Shown: piece by piece, positions 10,294 to 19,292 of the stretch | Layout of the letters: the number at the start of each line of letters is the position of its first letter | Position numbering within the stretch: the first letter of the stretch is position 1 | Source: Thermoanaerobaculia bacterium | GTDB taxonomy: Bacteria > Acidobacteriota > Thermoanaerobaculia > Multivoradales > Multivoraceae | DNA: 64,000 nt | Reading direction: 5' to 3' | NCBI GenBank assembly: GCA_022826745.1 | Contig: JAJDUI010000008.1 | Span: 62,001 to 126,000 of the forward strand | Translations under genes and position numbers: made by a program | Notes under the pieces: model-generated | What the model saw: the letters and a program-made list of their open reading frames with translations, nothing else | What the model was told of the DNA's origin: nothing | Databases searched by the model: none

Positions 10294-13160
10294 GCGACCG
10301 CAACCAGATGAACCAGACTCTGATCGAAACCGCGCAGGCGATCGCCGCGGAGCGGCCGCCGGCCGAAGTCGAGGCCGCCGCGGCCGCACGCGTGCGGCAG
10401 GCGCTGACCGCCGCCGCCGGCGATGCCGCCGGAGCCGATGCGCCCGACGCCGGCGTCGATGCGAACGCGACGCTGACCTCATGCGCCGACTACCAGGCGC
10501 GGATGCCGGCCCTGGTCGCCGGCACGCTGCCGGAGGCCCAGTGCCTCCTGGTGGAGGACCACACCCGCGAGTGCATCCCGTGCCGCAAGCACCTGCAGGC
10601 GGTGCGGGCCGGCCGCGCGGTGTCCGACGTTGCCGGGCCGGCGGCGCCGGCGCGGGTAGGCCGCTACTACGCGGCCGCCGCGGCAATGGTCGGTGTGGCC
10701 GTGGCGGGCGTGTGGATCAGCCAGCGCGTGCTCCTGCCGCCCCAGGACGGCATCGTGCAGGTTCAGAGTGTCGACGGCCGGATGTTCGCGGCCGGCGACG
10801 ACCGCGGCGCGGACCTCGTTCCGCTTGGCCCCGGCGACGCGGTCGATGGCGGTGTTGCGGTCCGCACCGGCGCCGGCAGCCGCGCGGTGCTCGAACTTGG
10901 CGATGGCTCCCGGGTCGAGGCCGCCGGACTGACCACGTTCCGCGTCGACGCCCGGCGCAGCGGCCATCGCGTGCGCGTCGACCGCGGCAGCGTGATCGTC
11001 CAGGCCGCCCAGCAGGAGAACGGTTCGCTGATCGTGTCGACCGAGGAGATGCTGGTGGCGGTCAAGGGCACCATCTTCGCCGTCACGCACGGCGTCAAGG
11101 GGTCGCGCGTGTCGGTGATCGAGGGGGAGGTCGAGGTCGAGAAGGGCCGCGAGCGCCACAGTCTGCTGGCCGGCGACCAGTTCCGCAGCCGCCCGACCCT
11201 GGTGGCGATGACCCTGCAGGAGGAAGTCGGCTGGAGCCAGGACGCCGACCACTACCTCGCGGTGCTCGAGGAGTTCAGGTCGCTGCGCAGCGAACTGAAC
11301 CAGTTGATGGAGGCGGCGCCGCCGCGCCACTCGACCCGCCTGCTCGACCTGATGCCGGCCGACACGAAGGTCTATATGGCGATGCCGAACGCGCCGGCCA
11401 CGTTGAGCGACCTGTTCGAGCTCGTGCGGTCGCGCGTCGGCACGAGCGACCTGTTCGCCGAGTGGTGGACGGAGTTCGAAGCCTCCGGCGCGGTCGGGAC
11501 GATCGACGAAGTGATCGTGTTGCTGGGCGAACTCGGGGACACGATGGGCGACGAGACGGTCATCGCGCTCTCCGGCGGCATCGCCGACAACACGGCCCGT
11601 CCGCTTCTCGTCACGGAAGTCTCTGACGCCGCCGCCCTGCGCGAGGCGCTCGAGGAACACCTGGAGGGACTCGGCGACGCGATGGGCGAGGAGGGCACGC
11701 CGGTCATCGTCGAGGATCTCGATGCGGCGGCCGAGTCGGACGGCGCGCTCCTGGTCTGGATCGCCGACGATCTCGCCGCGGCCTCGCCTTCGCTCGCCGC
11801 GCTTCGGACCGTGGCGGCGAACCGGGACGGCGCCGCCAACCCGTTCGTGGGCTCGCGGCTGCACGGCCGGCTTGCGGAGCGATACGCCGCCGGCGCGGAG
11901 CTGCTGGCCGCGGTCGAACTGGCGGCCGTGGTGGCCGAACTGGGGGACAGCGAGGACGCGGACTCCAACGGCTTCGCGTTCAGCGGGCTCGATCACGTCG
12001 AGGATCTGGTCGCTTCCCGGACCCAGGACGGCGACCGGGCGAACCTCACCGCGACCCTGAGCTTCGACGGCGAGCGGTCCGGGATGGTCTCCTGGCTGTC
12101 CGAGCCGGGAACCAACGGCGCCCTCGACTTCTTCTCTCCGGACGCGTCCTTCGTCGCCGCTGGCGTGATCGAGGATCCGCTGACGATCTACGACGAGTTC
12201 CTGGAGTTCCTCGCCGGGCTGGGCGGGGAGATGGACGGGCCGCCGGCCGAGATCGAGAGCGAACTCGGCATGTCGATTCGCGAGGACTTCCTGGCGCACC
12301 TGGGTGGCGAGTACGCCGCCGGCATCGACGGTCCGGTCCTGCCTTCGCCGGCGTGGAAGGCGGTTGCGTCCGTCTACGATGCGGAGGCGCTGCAGAGTTC
12401 GATCGAGACCCTCGCCCGGAAGGCGAACGACCGGCTGGCGGACGAGGGCGTGGGCGCGGCGATCGCGATCGGCGAGCAGGAGTCGGGCGGCCGCACGGTC
12501 TATCGTCTCTCGATCGAGATCGACGACGCGGACGGCGAAGAGTCGGGCGACGACGAGGACGGCGAGTCGCTCGAGGGAGTGCTCGAGAGCCTGGTGGAAA
12601 CTCCCGAGATCTTCTACACGTACTTTGATGGGTACATGGTGAGCGCGTCCAGCGTGGCAACGATCGACACGGCGATCCGCTATCGCGGCAGCGGCGCCTC
12701 GCTGACCTCGAGCCAGCAGTTTCTCGATCTGCTGCCCGAGAACGGCTACGCGGACTTCTCCGCGATGGTCTACAACCGCCTCGCCGAGACGGCCAGCGAA
12801 CTCTTCGACCTGCTGCCGACGGAGGTCGTGGGCGACGACCAGCAGGCCGTTGTCCAGGCGATCGAGGAGTCCATCACCAGCCAGGGGGCGTCCCTCTACA
12901 CGGTGTACGCGGGCCGCAGCGAGATCGTCGTGACCTCCAGCGGACCGAGTCTGCTGGCCTTCGCCGGATTGGGGCCGCTGCTCGGAATCCCCACTCTCCT
13001 GGAGGGTCTGGACGCGATGGATGAAGCGGAGGAGCCCGAGCCGGAGGGCGAGCCGGCGTCCGCGGTGGACGATCAGGTCGCCGAGATTCGGCCGCCTGCG
13101 GCGGAAGCCGGCGGGGACGCCGGCGCACCCAGTGCCCGGGTCCTGAGGCCGGCCGCCTGA
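10290..13160 (+). CDS. Large membrane anti-sigma/FecR-domain protein
   Basis: The protein has 956 aa. Order: helical N-terminus; a zinc-finger-like anti-sigma motif ([13 protein letters not shown], near residue 91); one transmembrane helix ([15 protein letters not shown], about 130-146); and a FecR domain (about 152-300: [34 protein letters not shown]). A region of about 600 residues beginning [16 protein letters not shown] resembles DUF3352-type extracytoplasmic domains. It should hold the sigma factor and sense something outside the membrane. The C-terminal [11 protein letters not shown] is translated from a palindromic repeat (13107-13133). Its length is far above a normal FecR (about 300 aa). 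Function is inferred from the first three domains only. Confidence 0.8.
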   Translation: MSDRNQMNQTLIETAQAIAAERPPAEVEAAAAARVRQALTAAAGDAAGADAPDAGVDANATLTSCADYQARMPALVAGTLPEAQCLLVEDHTRECIPCRKHLQAVRAGRAVSDVAGPAAPARVGRYYAAAAAMVGVAVAGVWISQRVLLPPQDGIVQVQSVDGRMFAAGDDRGADLVPLGPGDAVDGGVAVRTGAGSRAVLELGDGSRVEAAGLTTFRVDARRSGHRVRVDRGSVIVQAAQQENGSLIVSTEEMLVAVKGTIFAVTHGVKGSRVSVIEGEVEVEKGRERHSLLAGDQFRSRPTLVAMTLQEEVGWSQDADHYLAVLEEFRSLRSELNQLMEAAPPRHSTRLLDLMPADTKVYMAMPNAPATLSDLFELVRSRVGTSDLFAEWWTEFEASGAVGTIDEVIVLLGELGDTMGDETVIALSGGIADNTARPLLVTEVSDAAALREALEEHLEGLGDAMGEEGTPVIVEDLDAAAESDGALLVWIADDLAAASPSLAALRTVAANRDGAANPFVGSRLHGRLAERYAAGAELLAAVELAAVVAELGDSEDADSNGFAFSGLDHVEDLVASRTQDGDRANLTATLSFDGERSGMVSWLSEPGTNGALDFFSPDASFVAAGVIEDPLTIYDEFLEFLAGLGGEMDGPPAEIESELGMSIREDFLAHLGGEYAAGIDGPVLPSPAWKAVASVYDAEALQSSIETLARKANDRLADEGVGAAIAIGEQESGGRTVYRLSIEIDDADGEESGDDEDGESLEGVLESLVETPEIFYTYFDGYMVSASSVATIDTAIRYRGSGASLTSSQQFLDLLPENGYADFSAMVYNRLAETASELFDLLPTEVVGDDQQAVVQAIEESITSQGASLYTVYAGRSEIVVTSSGPSLLAFAGLGPLLGIPTLLEGLDAMDEAEEPEPEGEPASAVDDQVAEIRPPAAEAGGDAGAPSARVLRPAA
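13107..13133 (-). repeat. Palindromic element in the 3' end of the anti-sigma gene
   Basis: Read on the minus strand it is ACTGGGTGCGC followed by stem GCCGGCG, loop TCCC, stem CGCCGGC. It is the same as the copy at 17795 and is translated in frame as GGDAGAPS. Confidence 0.85.
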
Positions 13161-14110
13161 TGAGTGAGGCGCCGCCGGTCATCGACCTCGACGGTCTCGG
13201 GGTTCGGTTCGGCCGGCACCAGGTGCTCGACGACCTGCGCGGCGCCTTCTCGGGCCGCGCGATCGGCCTCCTGGGGCCAAACGGCGCCGGCAAGACGACG
13301 CTGCTGAACACCCTGCTCGGCTTCTACAGGCCGACCGCCGGCACGGCCCGCCTGTTCGGCATGGACATCACCGCCCAGGGCCGGGAACTGCGGCGCCAGG
13401 TCGGCTACATGCCGGAGCGGGACGCCTTCATCGCCGGCATCTCGGGCGTCCGCTTCGTGCGGCTGATGGCGGAGGTTTCCGGGCTGCCGCCAGAGGCCGC
13501 GCTGGAACGCGCTCACGAGGTCTTCTTCTACGTCGGCCTGGGCGAGGCGCGCTACCGCAACGTGGAGACCTACTCGCTCGGCATGAAGCAGTTGCTGAAG
13601 CTGGCGCAGGCGATCGCCCACGGTCCGAGCCTCCTCTTCCTCGACGAGCCGACGAACGGTCTCGACCCGCCGGCACGGCTGCGCATGCTGCGGCTGATCC
13701 GGGAGATCCGGGACTCGGGCAAGGCGCGGATCGTCGTCTCCTCGCACCTGCTCCGGGACGTCGAGGAGTGCTGCGAGGAGGTGCTCGTGCTGAACCGGGG
13801 CAGGATCGCCACCTACTGCAACCTGGCCGAGGAGCGCCGGGCCAACCGCCGGTTCCTCGAGCTGGACCTCGCGGCGGAGCGCGAAGGCGCCGGGAGCGGC
13901 TTCCGGGCCGCGATCGAGGGGCTCGGCTGCGAGGTCGCCGTGGTCAACCGCCGCCGGATCAAGGCCGTGCTGCCGCCGGGCGTCGAGGTGCGCCACATCT
14001 ACGCTTCGGCGATCCAGCAGGACGTGACGATTCGCCGCCTGGACTACAAGCGCACTTCGCTGGAGGACATCTTCCTCCAGGCGATGGAGGGCGACGATGG
14101 CCGTCTATGA
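13160..14110 (+). CDS. ABC transporter ATP-binding protein (first pair)
   Basis: The 316-aa protein has Walker [10 protein letters not shown] near residue 37, signature [13 protein letters not shown], and Walker [13 protein letters not shown]. It is typical of ABC-2 exporters, with a C-terminal extension of about 90 residues that may regulate the permease. The ATG shares a base with the anti-sigma stop (TGATG). It overlaps the permease gene by 14 bases, so the two make one transporter, energised in the cytoplasm. The cargo is unknown. Confidence 0.92.
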   Translation: MSEAPPVIDLDGLGVRFGRHQVLDDLRGAFSGRAIGLLGPNGAGKTTLLNTLLGFYRPTAGTARLFGMDITAQGRELRRQVGYMPERDAFIAGISGVRFVRLMAEVSGLPPEAALERAHEVFFYVGLGEARYRNVETYSLGMKQLLKLAQAIAHGPSLLFLDEPTNGLDPPARLRMLRLIREIRDSGKARIVVSSHLLRDVEECCEEVLVLNRGRIATYCNLAEERRANRRFLELDLAAEREGAGSGFRAAIEGLGCEVAVVNRRRIKAVLPPGVEVRHIYASAIQQDVTIRRLDYKRTSLEDIFLQAMEGDDGRL

Positions 14111-14969
14111 CCACGGCTACAAGGGCTACGACGGTCCCCTGATGCCGGCGCGGAGCCGTTTCCTCGTCATCAGCCGCTACGGCCTGCGCGACGTCTTCGC
14201 GTCGCGGCTGTTCCTGGCCTTCTTCGCGTTCTGCTTCGCTTGGCCGCTGGTGCTGCTCGGCGCGATGTACCTGCGCTACAACGCGGAGGCGCTGGCCCTG
14301 ATCAACCTCGATTCGGCCGACCTGCTCGAGTTCGTCCAGGTCAACACCTGGTTCTTCCAGAACCTCTTCCTGCGCGCCCAGTTGTACCTGGCGTTCATCG
14401 TCGTGCTCGTCGTCGGGCCGTCGCTGGTGTCGGCGGACCTGCGGAACCGGGCGATGCCGCTCTACCTCTCGCGGCCGCTGACGCGGACGGACTACGTGCT
14501 CGGAAAGCTCGTCGTCCTCGGGGTCCTGGTCTCGGCGATCACCTGGGCGCCAGGGCTGCTCCTGTTCGCAATCCAGGCGTCGCTCGGCGGCCGCGAGTGG
14601 CTGCTGGAGCACTGGCGGGTCGCGCCGTCGATGGTCGTCGTGTCGGTCGTCTGGCTTCTCTGCATGTCGCTGCCGATGCTGGCGATCGCGGCCTGGGTGA
14701 AGTGGAAGCCCTGGGCCCGGATCGTGTTCATGGGGGCGATCCTCACGGGCACGGCCTTCGGCTCGTTCTACAAGGAGTTCTACGACTCCTGGTTGGGCAG
14801 CCTGGTCGTCGCCTTCGACGTCACGGACGCGCTCTCCGCCTCCGTCTTCGGCACACAAGGGACGGTCCAGATGCCGGAAGCGGCCGCCTGGCTCGCTGCG
14901 GCCGCGCTGGCGTCGTTGTCGGCGGCCCTGCTCTACCGGCGCGTGCGCGCCTTCGAGGTCGTCAAGTGA
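14097..14969 (+). CDS. ABC-2 type permease (first pair)
   Basis: The 290-aa integral membrane protein has six or so hydrophobic segments, starting [22 protein letters not shown]. The segment [30 protein letters not shown] is the conserved ABC-2 pattern in which a transmembrane segment follows S-R-P-L-x-R-x-x-Y-x-x-x-K. It starts within the preceding ATPase gene and its stop overlaps the next ATPase gene (GTGA). It should form a dimer or a heterodimer with the second permease. Confidence 0.85.
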   Translation: MAVYDHGYKGYDGPLMPARSRFLVISRYGLRDVFASRLFLAFFAFCFAWPLVLLGAMYLRYNAEALALINLDSADLLEFVQVNTWFFQNLFLRAQLYLAFIVVLVVGPSLVSADLRNRAMPLYLSRPLTRTDYVLGKLVVLGVLVSAITWAPGLLLFAIQASLGGREWLLEHWRVAPSMVVVSVVWLLCMSLPMLAIAAWVKWKPWARIVFMGAILTGTAFGSFYKEFYDSWLGSLVVAFDVTDALSASVFGTQGTVQMPEAAAWLAAAALASLSAALLYRRVRAFEVVK

Positions 14970-15922
14970 GCGACGACCGCAACATCGTGATCCGTGACGT
15001 CTCGAAGTTCTACGGCGACGTGCTGGGCGTCAACCGGGTCGACCTGGAGATCGAACCCGGCATCACCAGCCTGGTCGGCCCGAACGGCTCCGGCAAGAGC
15101 ACGCTGATGAACCTGCTCGCGGGCCTGCTGCGGCCGACGCGGGGCGAGATCAGCGTTCTCGGCCTTCCGGTGACCCGGCCGCAGGACCTCTTCCGGCAGT
15201 TCGGCTACTGCACCCAGTACGACTCCTTCCCGCGCGGCGCCACCGGCTGGCAGTTCGTCTTCTCCTACCTGCTGCTGCACGGCCTGGACCGCGGCGAGGC
15301 GGAACGCCTGACCGCCCGGGCCCTGGAGCGGGTCGGCCTCGTCGACTCCGCCCACCGCCGGATCGCGGGCTACAGCAAGGGCATGCGGCAACGGATCAAG
15401 CTGGCGCAGGCCATCGCGCACGGGCCGCAGGTCATGGTGCTCGACGAGCCGCTCAACGGCCTCGATCCGATGGTGCGGGCCGAGACGATCGAGCTCTTCC
15501 GTCAACTGGCCGGCGAAGGCCAGCACGTGCTCATCTCGAGCCACATTCTGCACGAGGTCGACCTGCTCTCGGACCGCGTCATCCTGATCTCGAACGGCTA
15601 CATCGTCGCGGAAGGCGAGGTGCCGGGCATGCGGGCGGAGGTCGAGGAGGTTCGCGAGCAGCCGCTCCAGGTCTTCGTGCGCTGCGATCGTCCGCAGTGG
15701 CTCGCCGGCCGCGCCTTCGAGCTGGACCACGTGACCGAGGTGCAGCTTCACGACGACGGCGGCGGGCTCCACCTGCGAACGCGCGACGCGGACCGCTTCC
15801 TGCGCCTCGTCGCCGAACTGGTCGCCGAGGGCGGCGTGGAGGTCGAGGCGGTCGGCCCGGCGGACAGCGACCTGCAGGCGGTCTACCGCTACCTGGTTGA
15901 CGAAGAGGAGGAGCCCTCGTGA
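14966..15922 (+). CDS. ABC transporter ATP-binding protein (second pair)
   Basis: This protein of about 318 aa has Walker [10 protein letters not shown], signature [13 protein letters not shown] and Walker [14 protein letters not shown]. An H-loop follows in [16 protein letters not shown]. The GTG start overlaps the stop of the preceding permease. An upstream extension in this frame is only an arginine- and glycine-rich artefact. The paired organisation with the next permease suggests a heteromeric exporter made with the first pair, or two related exporters. Confidence 0.9.
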   Translation: MSDDRNIVIRDVSKFYGDVLGVNRVDLEIEPGITSLVGPNGSGKSTLMNLLAGLLRPTRGEISVLGLPVTRPQDLFRQFGYCTQYDSFPRGATGWQFVFSYLLLHGLDRGEAERLTARALERVGLVDSAHRRIAGYSKGMRQRIKLAQAIAHGPQVMVLDEPLNGLDPMVRAETIELFRQLAGEGQHVLISSHILHEVDLLSDRVILISNGYIVAEGEVPGMRAEVEEVREQPLQVFVRCDRPQWLAGRAFELDHVTEVQLHDDGGGLHLRTRDADRFLRLVAELVAEGGVEVEAVGPADSDLQAVYRYLVDEEEEPS

Positions 15923-16773
15923 CGGTGGCTCAGGAGTCGGCGGCGCGTCCGCGCCTCGACTGGGCGCGGCTGGCCCGGCAGGTCGGCGGACTCGTGCGGC
16001 TGGAACTGCGCCGGCTGCTCCTGACCCGCAGGGCGGTGATCCTGGGGCTGGCCTCGGCGATTCCCGTGGGGATCGTCCTCCTGGTCGGCTCGATACCGAT
16101 CGGCGGCCAGACGGTGCTGGAACGCTTCGGCAACCGGATCGTCTACGAGACGATCTTCGAGACGGTCTTCCTCGGCGCGATCCTGTTCTTCGGTTGCCTG
16201 TACGTCTTCTTCAACCTGTTCCGGGGCGAGATCCTGGAGCGCAGCCTGCACTACCTGCTGCTGACGCCGCTTCGCCGGGAAGTCGTCGTGGCGGCGAAGT
16301 ACGTGGCCGCGGTCGCCGCGGTGGCGGTGCTGTTCATGGCGAGCACCGTGTTCAGCTACGCGCTGATCTACCTGCCCGTGGGCGTCTCCGGAGCGATCGA
16401 GGACCTGACCGCCGGCCCGGGCGGCCGCCATCTGGTGGCCTACCTGGGCGTGACCCTGCTCGCCTGCATCGGTTACGGCTCGCTGTTCACGCTGGTCGGC
16501 ATGGTGTTCCGGAACCCCATCATCCCGGCCGGCGCCCTGTACGTATGGGAGATGCTGCACTTCCTGCTGCCGCCGGCGCTCAAGAAGCTCAGCGTGATCC
16601 ACTACCTGAAGGGCCTGCTGCCTGTGCCGCTTTCCGACGGTCCGTTCGCCGTGGTCGTCGAGCCGCCACCGGCTACTGTCTCCGTCCTCGGCCTGCTCGC
16701 CTTCGCCGCCGTCGTGCTCGCGGTGACCGCCCTGATCATCCGCCGCATGGAGATCCGCTACACCGAGGACTGA
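15919..16773 (+). CDS. ABC-2 type permease (second pair)
   Basis: The 284-aa membrane protein has a cytoplasmic N-terminus ([23 protein letters not shown]) followed by about six hydrophobic segments. [32 protein letters not shown] is the conserved ABC-2 loop. The GTG start overlaps the ATPase stop. It is last in the sigma/anti-sigma/ABC run, and a composite palindromic element follows the stop by two bases. Confidence 0.85.
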   Translation: MTVAQESAARPRLDWARLARQVGGLVRLELRRLLLTRRAVILGLASAIPVGIVLLVGSIPIGGQTVLERFGNRIVYETIFETVFLGAILFFGCLYVFFNLFRGEILERSLHYLLLTPLRREVVVAAKYVAAVAAVAVLFMASTVFSYALIYLPVGVSGAIEDLTAGPGGRHLVAYLGVTLLACIGYGSLFTLVGMVFRNPIIPAGALYVWEMLHFLLPPALKKLSVIHYLKGLLPVPLSDGPFAVVVEPPPATVSVLGLLAFAAVVLAVTALIIRRMEIRYTED

Positions 16774-16775
16774 CC

Positions 16776-16870
16776 ACTGGGTGCGCGGGTCTTCTGACCC
16801 GCCGCCGCCGCAGGCGTGTGACCACGGGTCTTCTGACCCGTGGAAGACAACGCGCCGGCCGCAGGCTGGC
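16776..16870 (+). repeat. Composite palindromic element after the ABC operon
   Basis: ACTGGGTGCGC plus stem GCGGGTC, loop TTCT, stem GACCCGC is followed by a second GGGTC-TTCT-GACCC hairpin (16825-16840). A degenerate GCGCCGGCC unit comes near 16852. The order head, hairpin, spacer GAAGACAACGCGCCGGCC is shared with the copy inside hemCD. Confidence 0.85.
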
Positions 16871-16891
16871 TCGATCTGCCACCATTACGCA

Positions 16892-17314
16892 ATGTCCCCC
16901 ATCGACATCGGCGGCGTTGCCATACCGGAGCACGCCCTGACCTTCAAGTTCGTTCGCTCTTCCGGCCCCGGCGGTCAGAACGTGAACAAGGTGGCAACGG
17001 CCGCGCAGTGCCGGTTTGACCTCGACGCCGCCGGCATCGAAGGTCCGTTGCGCCAGCGCCTGGAACGCCTGGCGGGAAAGCGCCTCACCGTGGCCGGCGA
17101 GATCGTCGTCTTCTGCGACGTCCACCGCACCCAGGCCCGCAACCGGTCCGAGGCGCTCTCCCGGCTAGGAGCGATGATCGAAGAGGCTAGTGAGGAGCCG
17201 CGGCCGCGCCGCCCCACGCGGCCCTCTGCCGGCGCAAGGGAAAGGCGGCTTCAGGACAAGCGCCGGCGCGGCGAGACGAAGAGGCGCCGCGGTCCGGTTG
17301 GTCCGGAAGACTAG
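16892..17314 (+). CDS. arfB: ArfB-like peptidyl-tRNA hydrolase (class I release-factor domain)
   Basis: The 140-aa protein has the GGQ catalytic loop (SSGPGGQNVNKV, near residue 26) that hydrolyses peptidyl-tRNA. Its basic C-terminal tail (RRLQDKRRRGETKRRRG) inserts in the empty mRNA channel of stalled ribosomes. Size and architecture match ArfB/YaeJ rather than full release factors. The chosen ATG 16892 gives the family's usual N-terminus (I-x-x-x-A-L-x-F-x-F-x-R-S-S-G-P-G). It acts in rescue of non-stop ribosomes. Confidence 0.92.
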   Translation: MSPIDIGGVAIPEHALTFKFVRSSGPGGQNVNKVATAAQCRFDLDAAGIEGPLRQRLERLAGKRLTVAGEIVVFCDVHRTQARNRSEALSRLGAMIEEASEEPRPRRPTRPSAGARERRLQDKRRRGETKRRRGPVGPED

Positions 17315-17323
17315 GGGTGTCGG

Positions 17324-17719
17324 TTACCTGAGCCCGCCGCGGCACGACACCGTCGTGAACCAGCCGCGGTCCGCCGTTTCCAGGTCGATCTCGATGTCCT
17401 GGCCGCGGGTCAGTTCCTCCCAGACTTGATGGTCTGACGGCGGGCAGGCGATCTCCGCCACCATGCGCTCCCGTTGACGACCGGGCATGATCATCAGGTC
17501 GCCCGCGAACTCGGGAATGACGACGACGCGGTGGATGAGCGTGTCCACACGTTCCAGCTCCCTGCCGACCCAGACTCTGGTCCACCCCTGGCGCAGCCGC
17601 TGCGGCGACGGGAAGTCCACGCTGTGCCGGTAGACGAGGTCGGCGCTGACGTGAGGCGGAGAACCGCACGAGACGGGCGCCAGTGCGGCGACGATCAGCG
17701 GTAGAAGCACGCGGCGCAT
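17324..17719 (-). CDS. Small predicted lipoprotein of unknown function
   Basis: The 131-aa protein begins MRRVLLPLIVAALAPVSCG, a lipoprotein signal with the lipidated cysteine in the VSC box. The mature part has two or three possible beta hairpins and two further cysteines (IACPP, VSCRG) that could pair. I do not recognise the family. The start at 17719 is chosen because it places the signal peptide at the N-terminus. It converges with arfB (stops 9 bases apart). Confidence 0.55.
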   Translation of the reverse strand: MRRVLLPLIVAALAPVSCGSPPHVSADLVYRHSVDFPSPQRLRQGWTRVWVGRELERVDTLIHRVVVIPEFAGDLMIMPGRQRERMVAEIACPPSDHQVWEELTRGQDIEIDLETADRGWFTTVSCRGGLR

Positions 17720-17794
17720 GGCGGCGCACAAACTACCGCACTTGACCCTTGCCCGCGACAGCGCGACGCGACATCCCCTGGTACGGGACGACCA

Positions 17795-17841
17795 CACTGG
17801 GTGCGCCGGCGTCCCCGCCGGCATCCGGCGCGAAGCGCCGG
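17795..17841 (+). repeat. Palindromic element upstream of the PQQ-propeller gene
   Basis: ACTGGGTGCGC is followed by stem GCCGGCG, loop TCCC, stem CGCCGGC, then a second hairpin CCGGCGC-GAA-GCGCCGG. Confidence 0.9.
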
Positions 17842-17861
17842 TTCTCCGGACACTCCACGGC

Positions 17862-17867
17862 TATGCT
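17862..17867 (+). promoter_or_regulatory. Putative -10 box, leaderless start
   Basis: TATGCT lies 6 bases before ATG 17874, with no Shine-Dalgarno sequence between them. Confidence 0.35.
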
Positions 17868-17873
17868 CCACCC

Positions 17874-19205
17874 ATGCGAATCCAACCTCCGCTCGTTTGC
17901 TTCGCGCTGGGCCTCGTGGTGGCACCGATCGCGCTGGCCGACGACTGGCCACAGTGGCGGGGTGACGAGCGCCGCGGCGTCTGGCACGAAGACGGCATCC
18001 TCGAACGCTTCCCCGAAGGCGGCCTCCACTTCGTCTGGCGCGTGCCGATCGGCGCGGGCTACGGCGGCCCGGCTGTAGCCGCCGGCCGCGTGTTCGCGAC
18101 CGACTTCGAACGGCTGCCCGGGAACCGCGGCCGCGAGCGCCTGATCGTGCTCGACGAGGCGACCGGCGAGAAGCTCTGGGAGCACTCCTGGGAAACCGGG
18201 ATGGCCGGGCTCATGCCCGCCTACGCAAACGGCCCGCGGGCAACCCCGACGGTCGATGGCGACCGGGTCTACGTGCTTGGCTCGGCGGGCTACATGGCGG
18301 CGCTCTCGGTGGAAGACGGCCGCGTGCTCTGGCGGCACGACCTGGTGGCGGACTACGAAGCGCCGGTTCAGGCCTGGGGTTTCGTCGGCGCGCCGCTCGT
18401 CGACGGCCGGCAGATCATCACCCTGGTCGGCGGCGAACCCGACGCCATGGTCGTGGCGTTCGACCGGGGGAGCGGCGAGGAGCTGTGGCGCTCGATGGAG
18501 GTAGGCAACGAACCGGGCTACAACCCGCCGGTCATCTACGAGCTCGACGGCCGGAGGCACCTCGTCATCTGGCACCCGAAGGGCATCGCGGGGCTCGATC
18601 CGGACGGCGGCGAGGTGTTCTGGCAGTTCCCCTACGAGGTGGAGTACGGCCAGACGATCGCGACGCCGATCCAGGACGGCAACCAGCTCCTCGTATCGTC
18701 CGCGTCGCACGGTTCGACGCTGATCGAGGTCGCCGCTGCCGCGGGGGCCACGCCGGAAGCCCGGATCGTCTGGAAGGGCAAGAGCACCAGCAAGGAGGAC
18801 CTCGACGGTCTCCATGCCTTCAACTCGACACCCGCCTTCGACGGCGACATGATCTACGGCATCGGCGGCCAGGGGGCGCTGCGCGCCATCGACCGCGCCA
18901 CCGGCAGGGAGGTCTGGGCGACCTTCGAGCCGAGCGAGGACGCCCGCATCGCCACCGCCTTCCTGGTCCGGAACGGCGACCGTTACTTCATCAGCAACGA
19001 CCGCGGCGAGCTGATGATCGCCCGTCTGAGTCGCGACGGTTACCAGGAGATCGACCGGACGCGCCTGCTCGAACCGACCACCCGCAGCGTCCGCATCCGC
19101 CGGGAACTGGGCAAGCTCCTCTGGGTGCACCCCGCCTACGCGAACGGCCACATCGTGCACCGTAACGACCGGGAGATCGTCCGCGCATCGCTGTTGGCCG
19201 AGTAG
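17874..19205 (+). CDS. Secreted PQQ-like beta-propeller protein
   Basis: The protein has about 443 aa. The signal peptide ends ALADDWPQWRG. D-W-P-Q-W-R-G is the usual opening of this family. The body has repeated propeller blades with the pattern V-Y-x-L-G...A-L-x-x-x-D-G-x-x-L-W-R, for example VYVLGSAGYMAALSVEDGRV and AIDRATGREVWATF. No dehydrogenase residues or heme site are visible, so it is more likely a BamB-like or sugar-oxidase-related scaffold than a quinoprotein enzyme. It should act in the periplasm. ATG 17874 was chosen because it starts the signal peptide. Confidence 0.85.
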   Translation: MRIQPPLVCFALGLVVAPIALADDWPQWRGDERRGVWHEDGILERFPEGGLHFVWRVPIGAGYGGPAVAAGRVFATDFERLPGNRGRERLIVLDEATGEKLWEHSWETGMAGLMPAYANGPRATPTVDGDRVYVLGSAGYMAALSVEDGRVLWRHDLVADYEAPVQAWGFVGAPLVDGRQIITLVGGEPDAMVVAFDRGSGEELWRSMEVGNEPGYNPPVIYELDGRRHLVIWHPKGIAGLDPDGGEVFWQFPYEVEYGQTIATPIQDGNQLLVSSASHGSTLIEVAAAAGATPEARIVWKGKSTSKEDLDGLHAFNSTPAFDGDMIYGIGGQGALRAIDRATGREVWATFEPSEDARIATAFLVRNGDRYFISNDRGELMIARLSRDGYQEIDRTRLLEPTTRSVRIRRELGKLLWVHPAYANGHIVHRNDREIVRASLLAE

Positions 19206-19219
19206 CGCGGTCCTCTGCC

Positions 19220-19250
19220 ACTGGGTGCGCCGGCCTTCTGGCCGGCATCC
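19220..19250 (+). repeat. Palindromic element after the PQQ-propeller gene
   Basis: ACTGGGTGCGC with stem CCGGCC, loop TTCT, stem GGCCGG. Bases 19224-19248 are identical to the copy inside trpB. Confidence 0.9.
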
Positions 19251-19275
19251 GGCCGAACAGCCTCAGGGGCCGGTG

Positions 19276-19281
19276 TAGACT
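19276..19281 (+). promoter_or_regulatory. Putative -10 box, leaderless start
   Basis: TAGACT lies 11 bases before ATG 19293. No ribosome binding site is visible between them. Confidence 0.4.
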
Positions 19282-19292
19282 CCTAAACTCCA

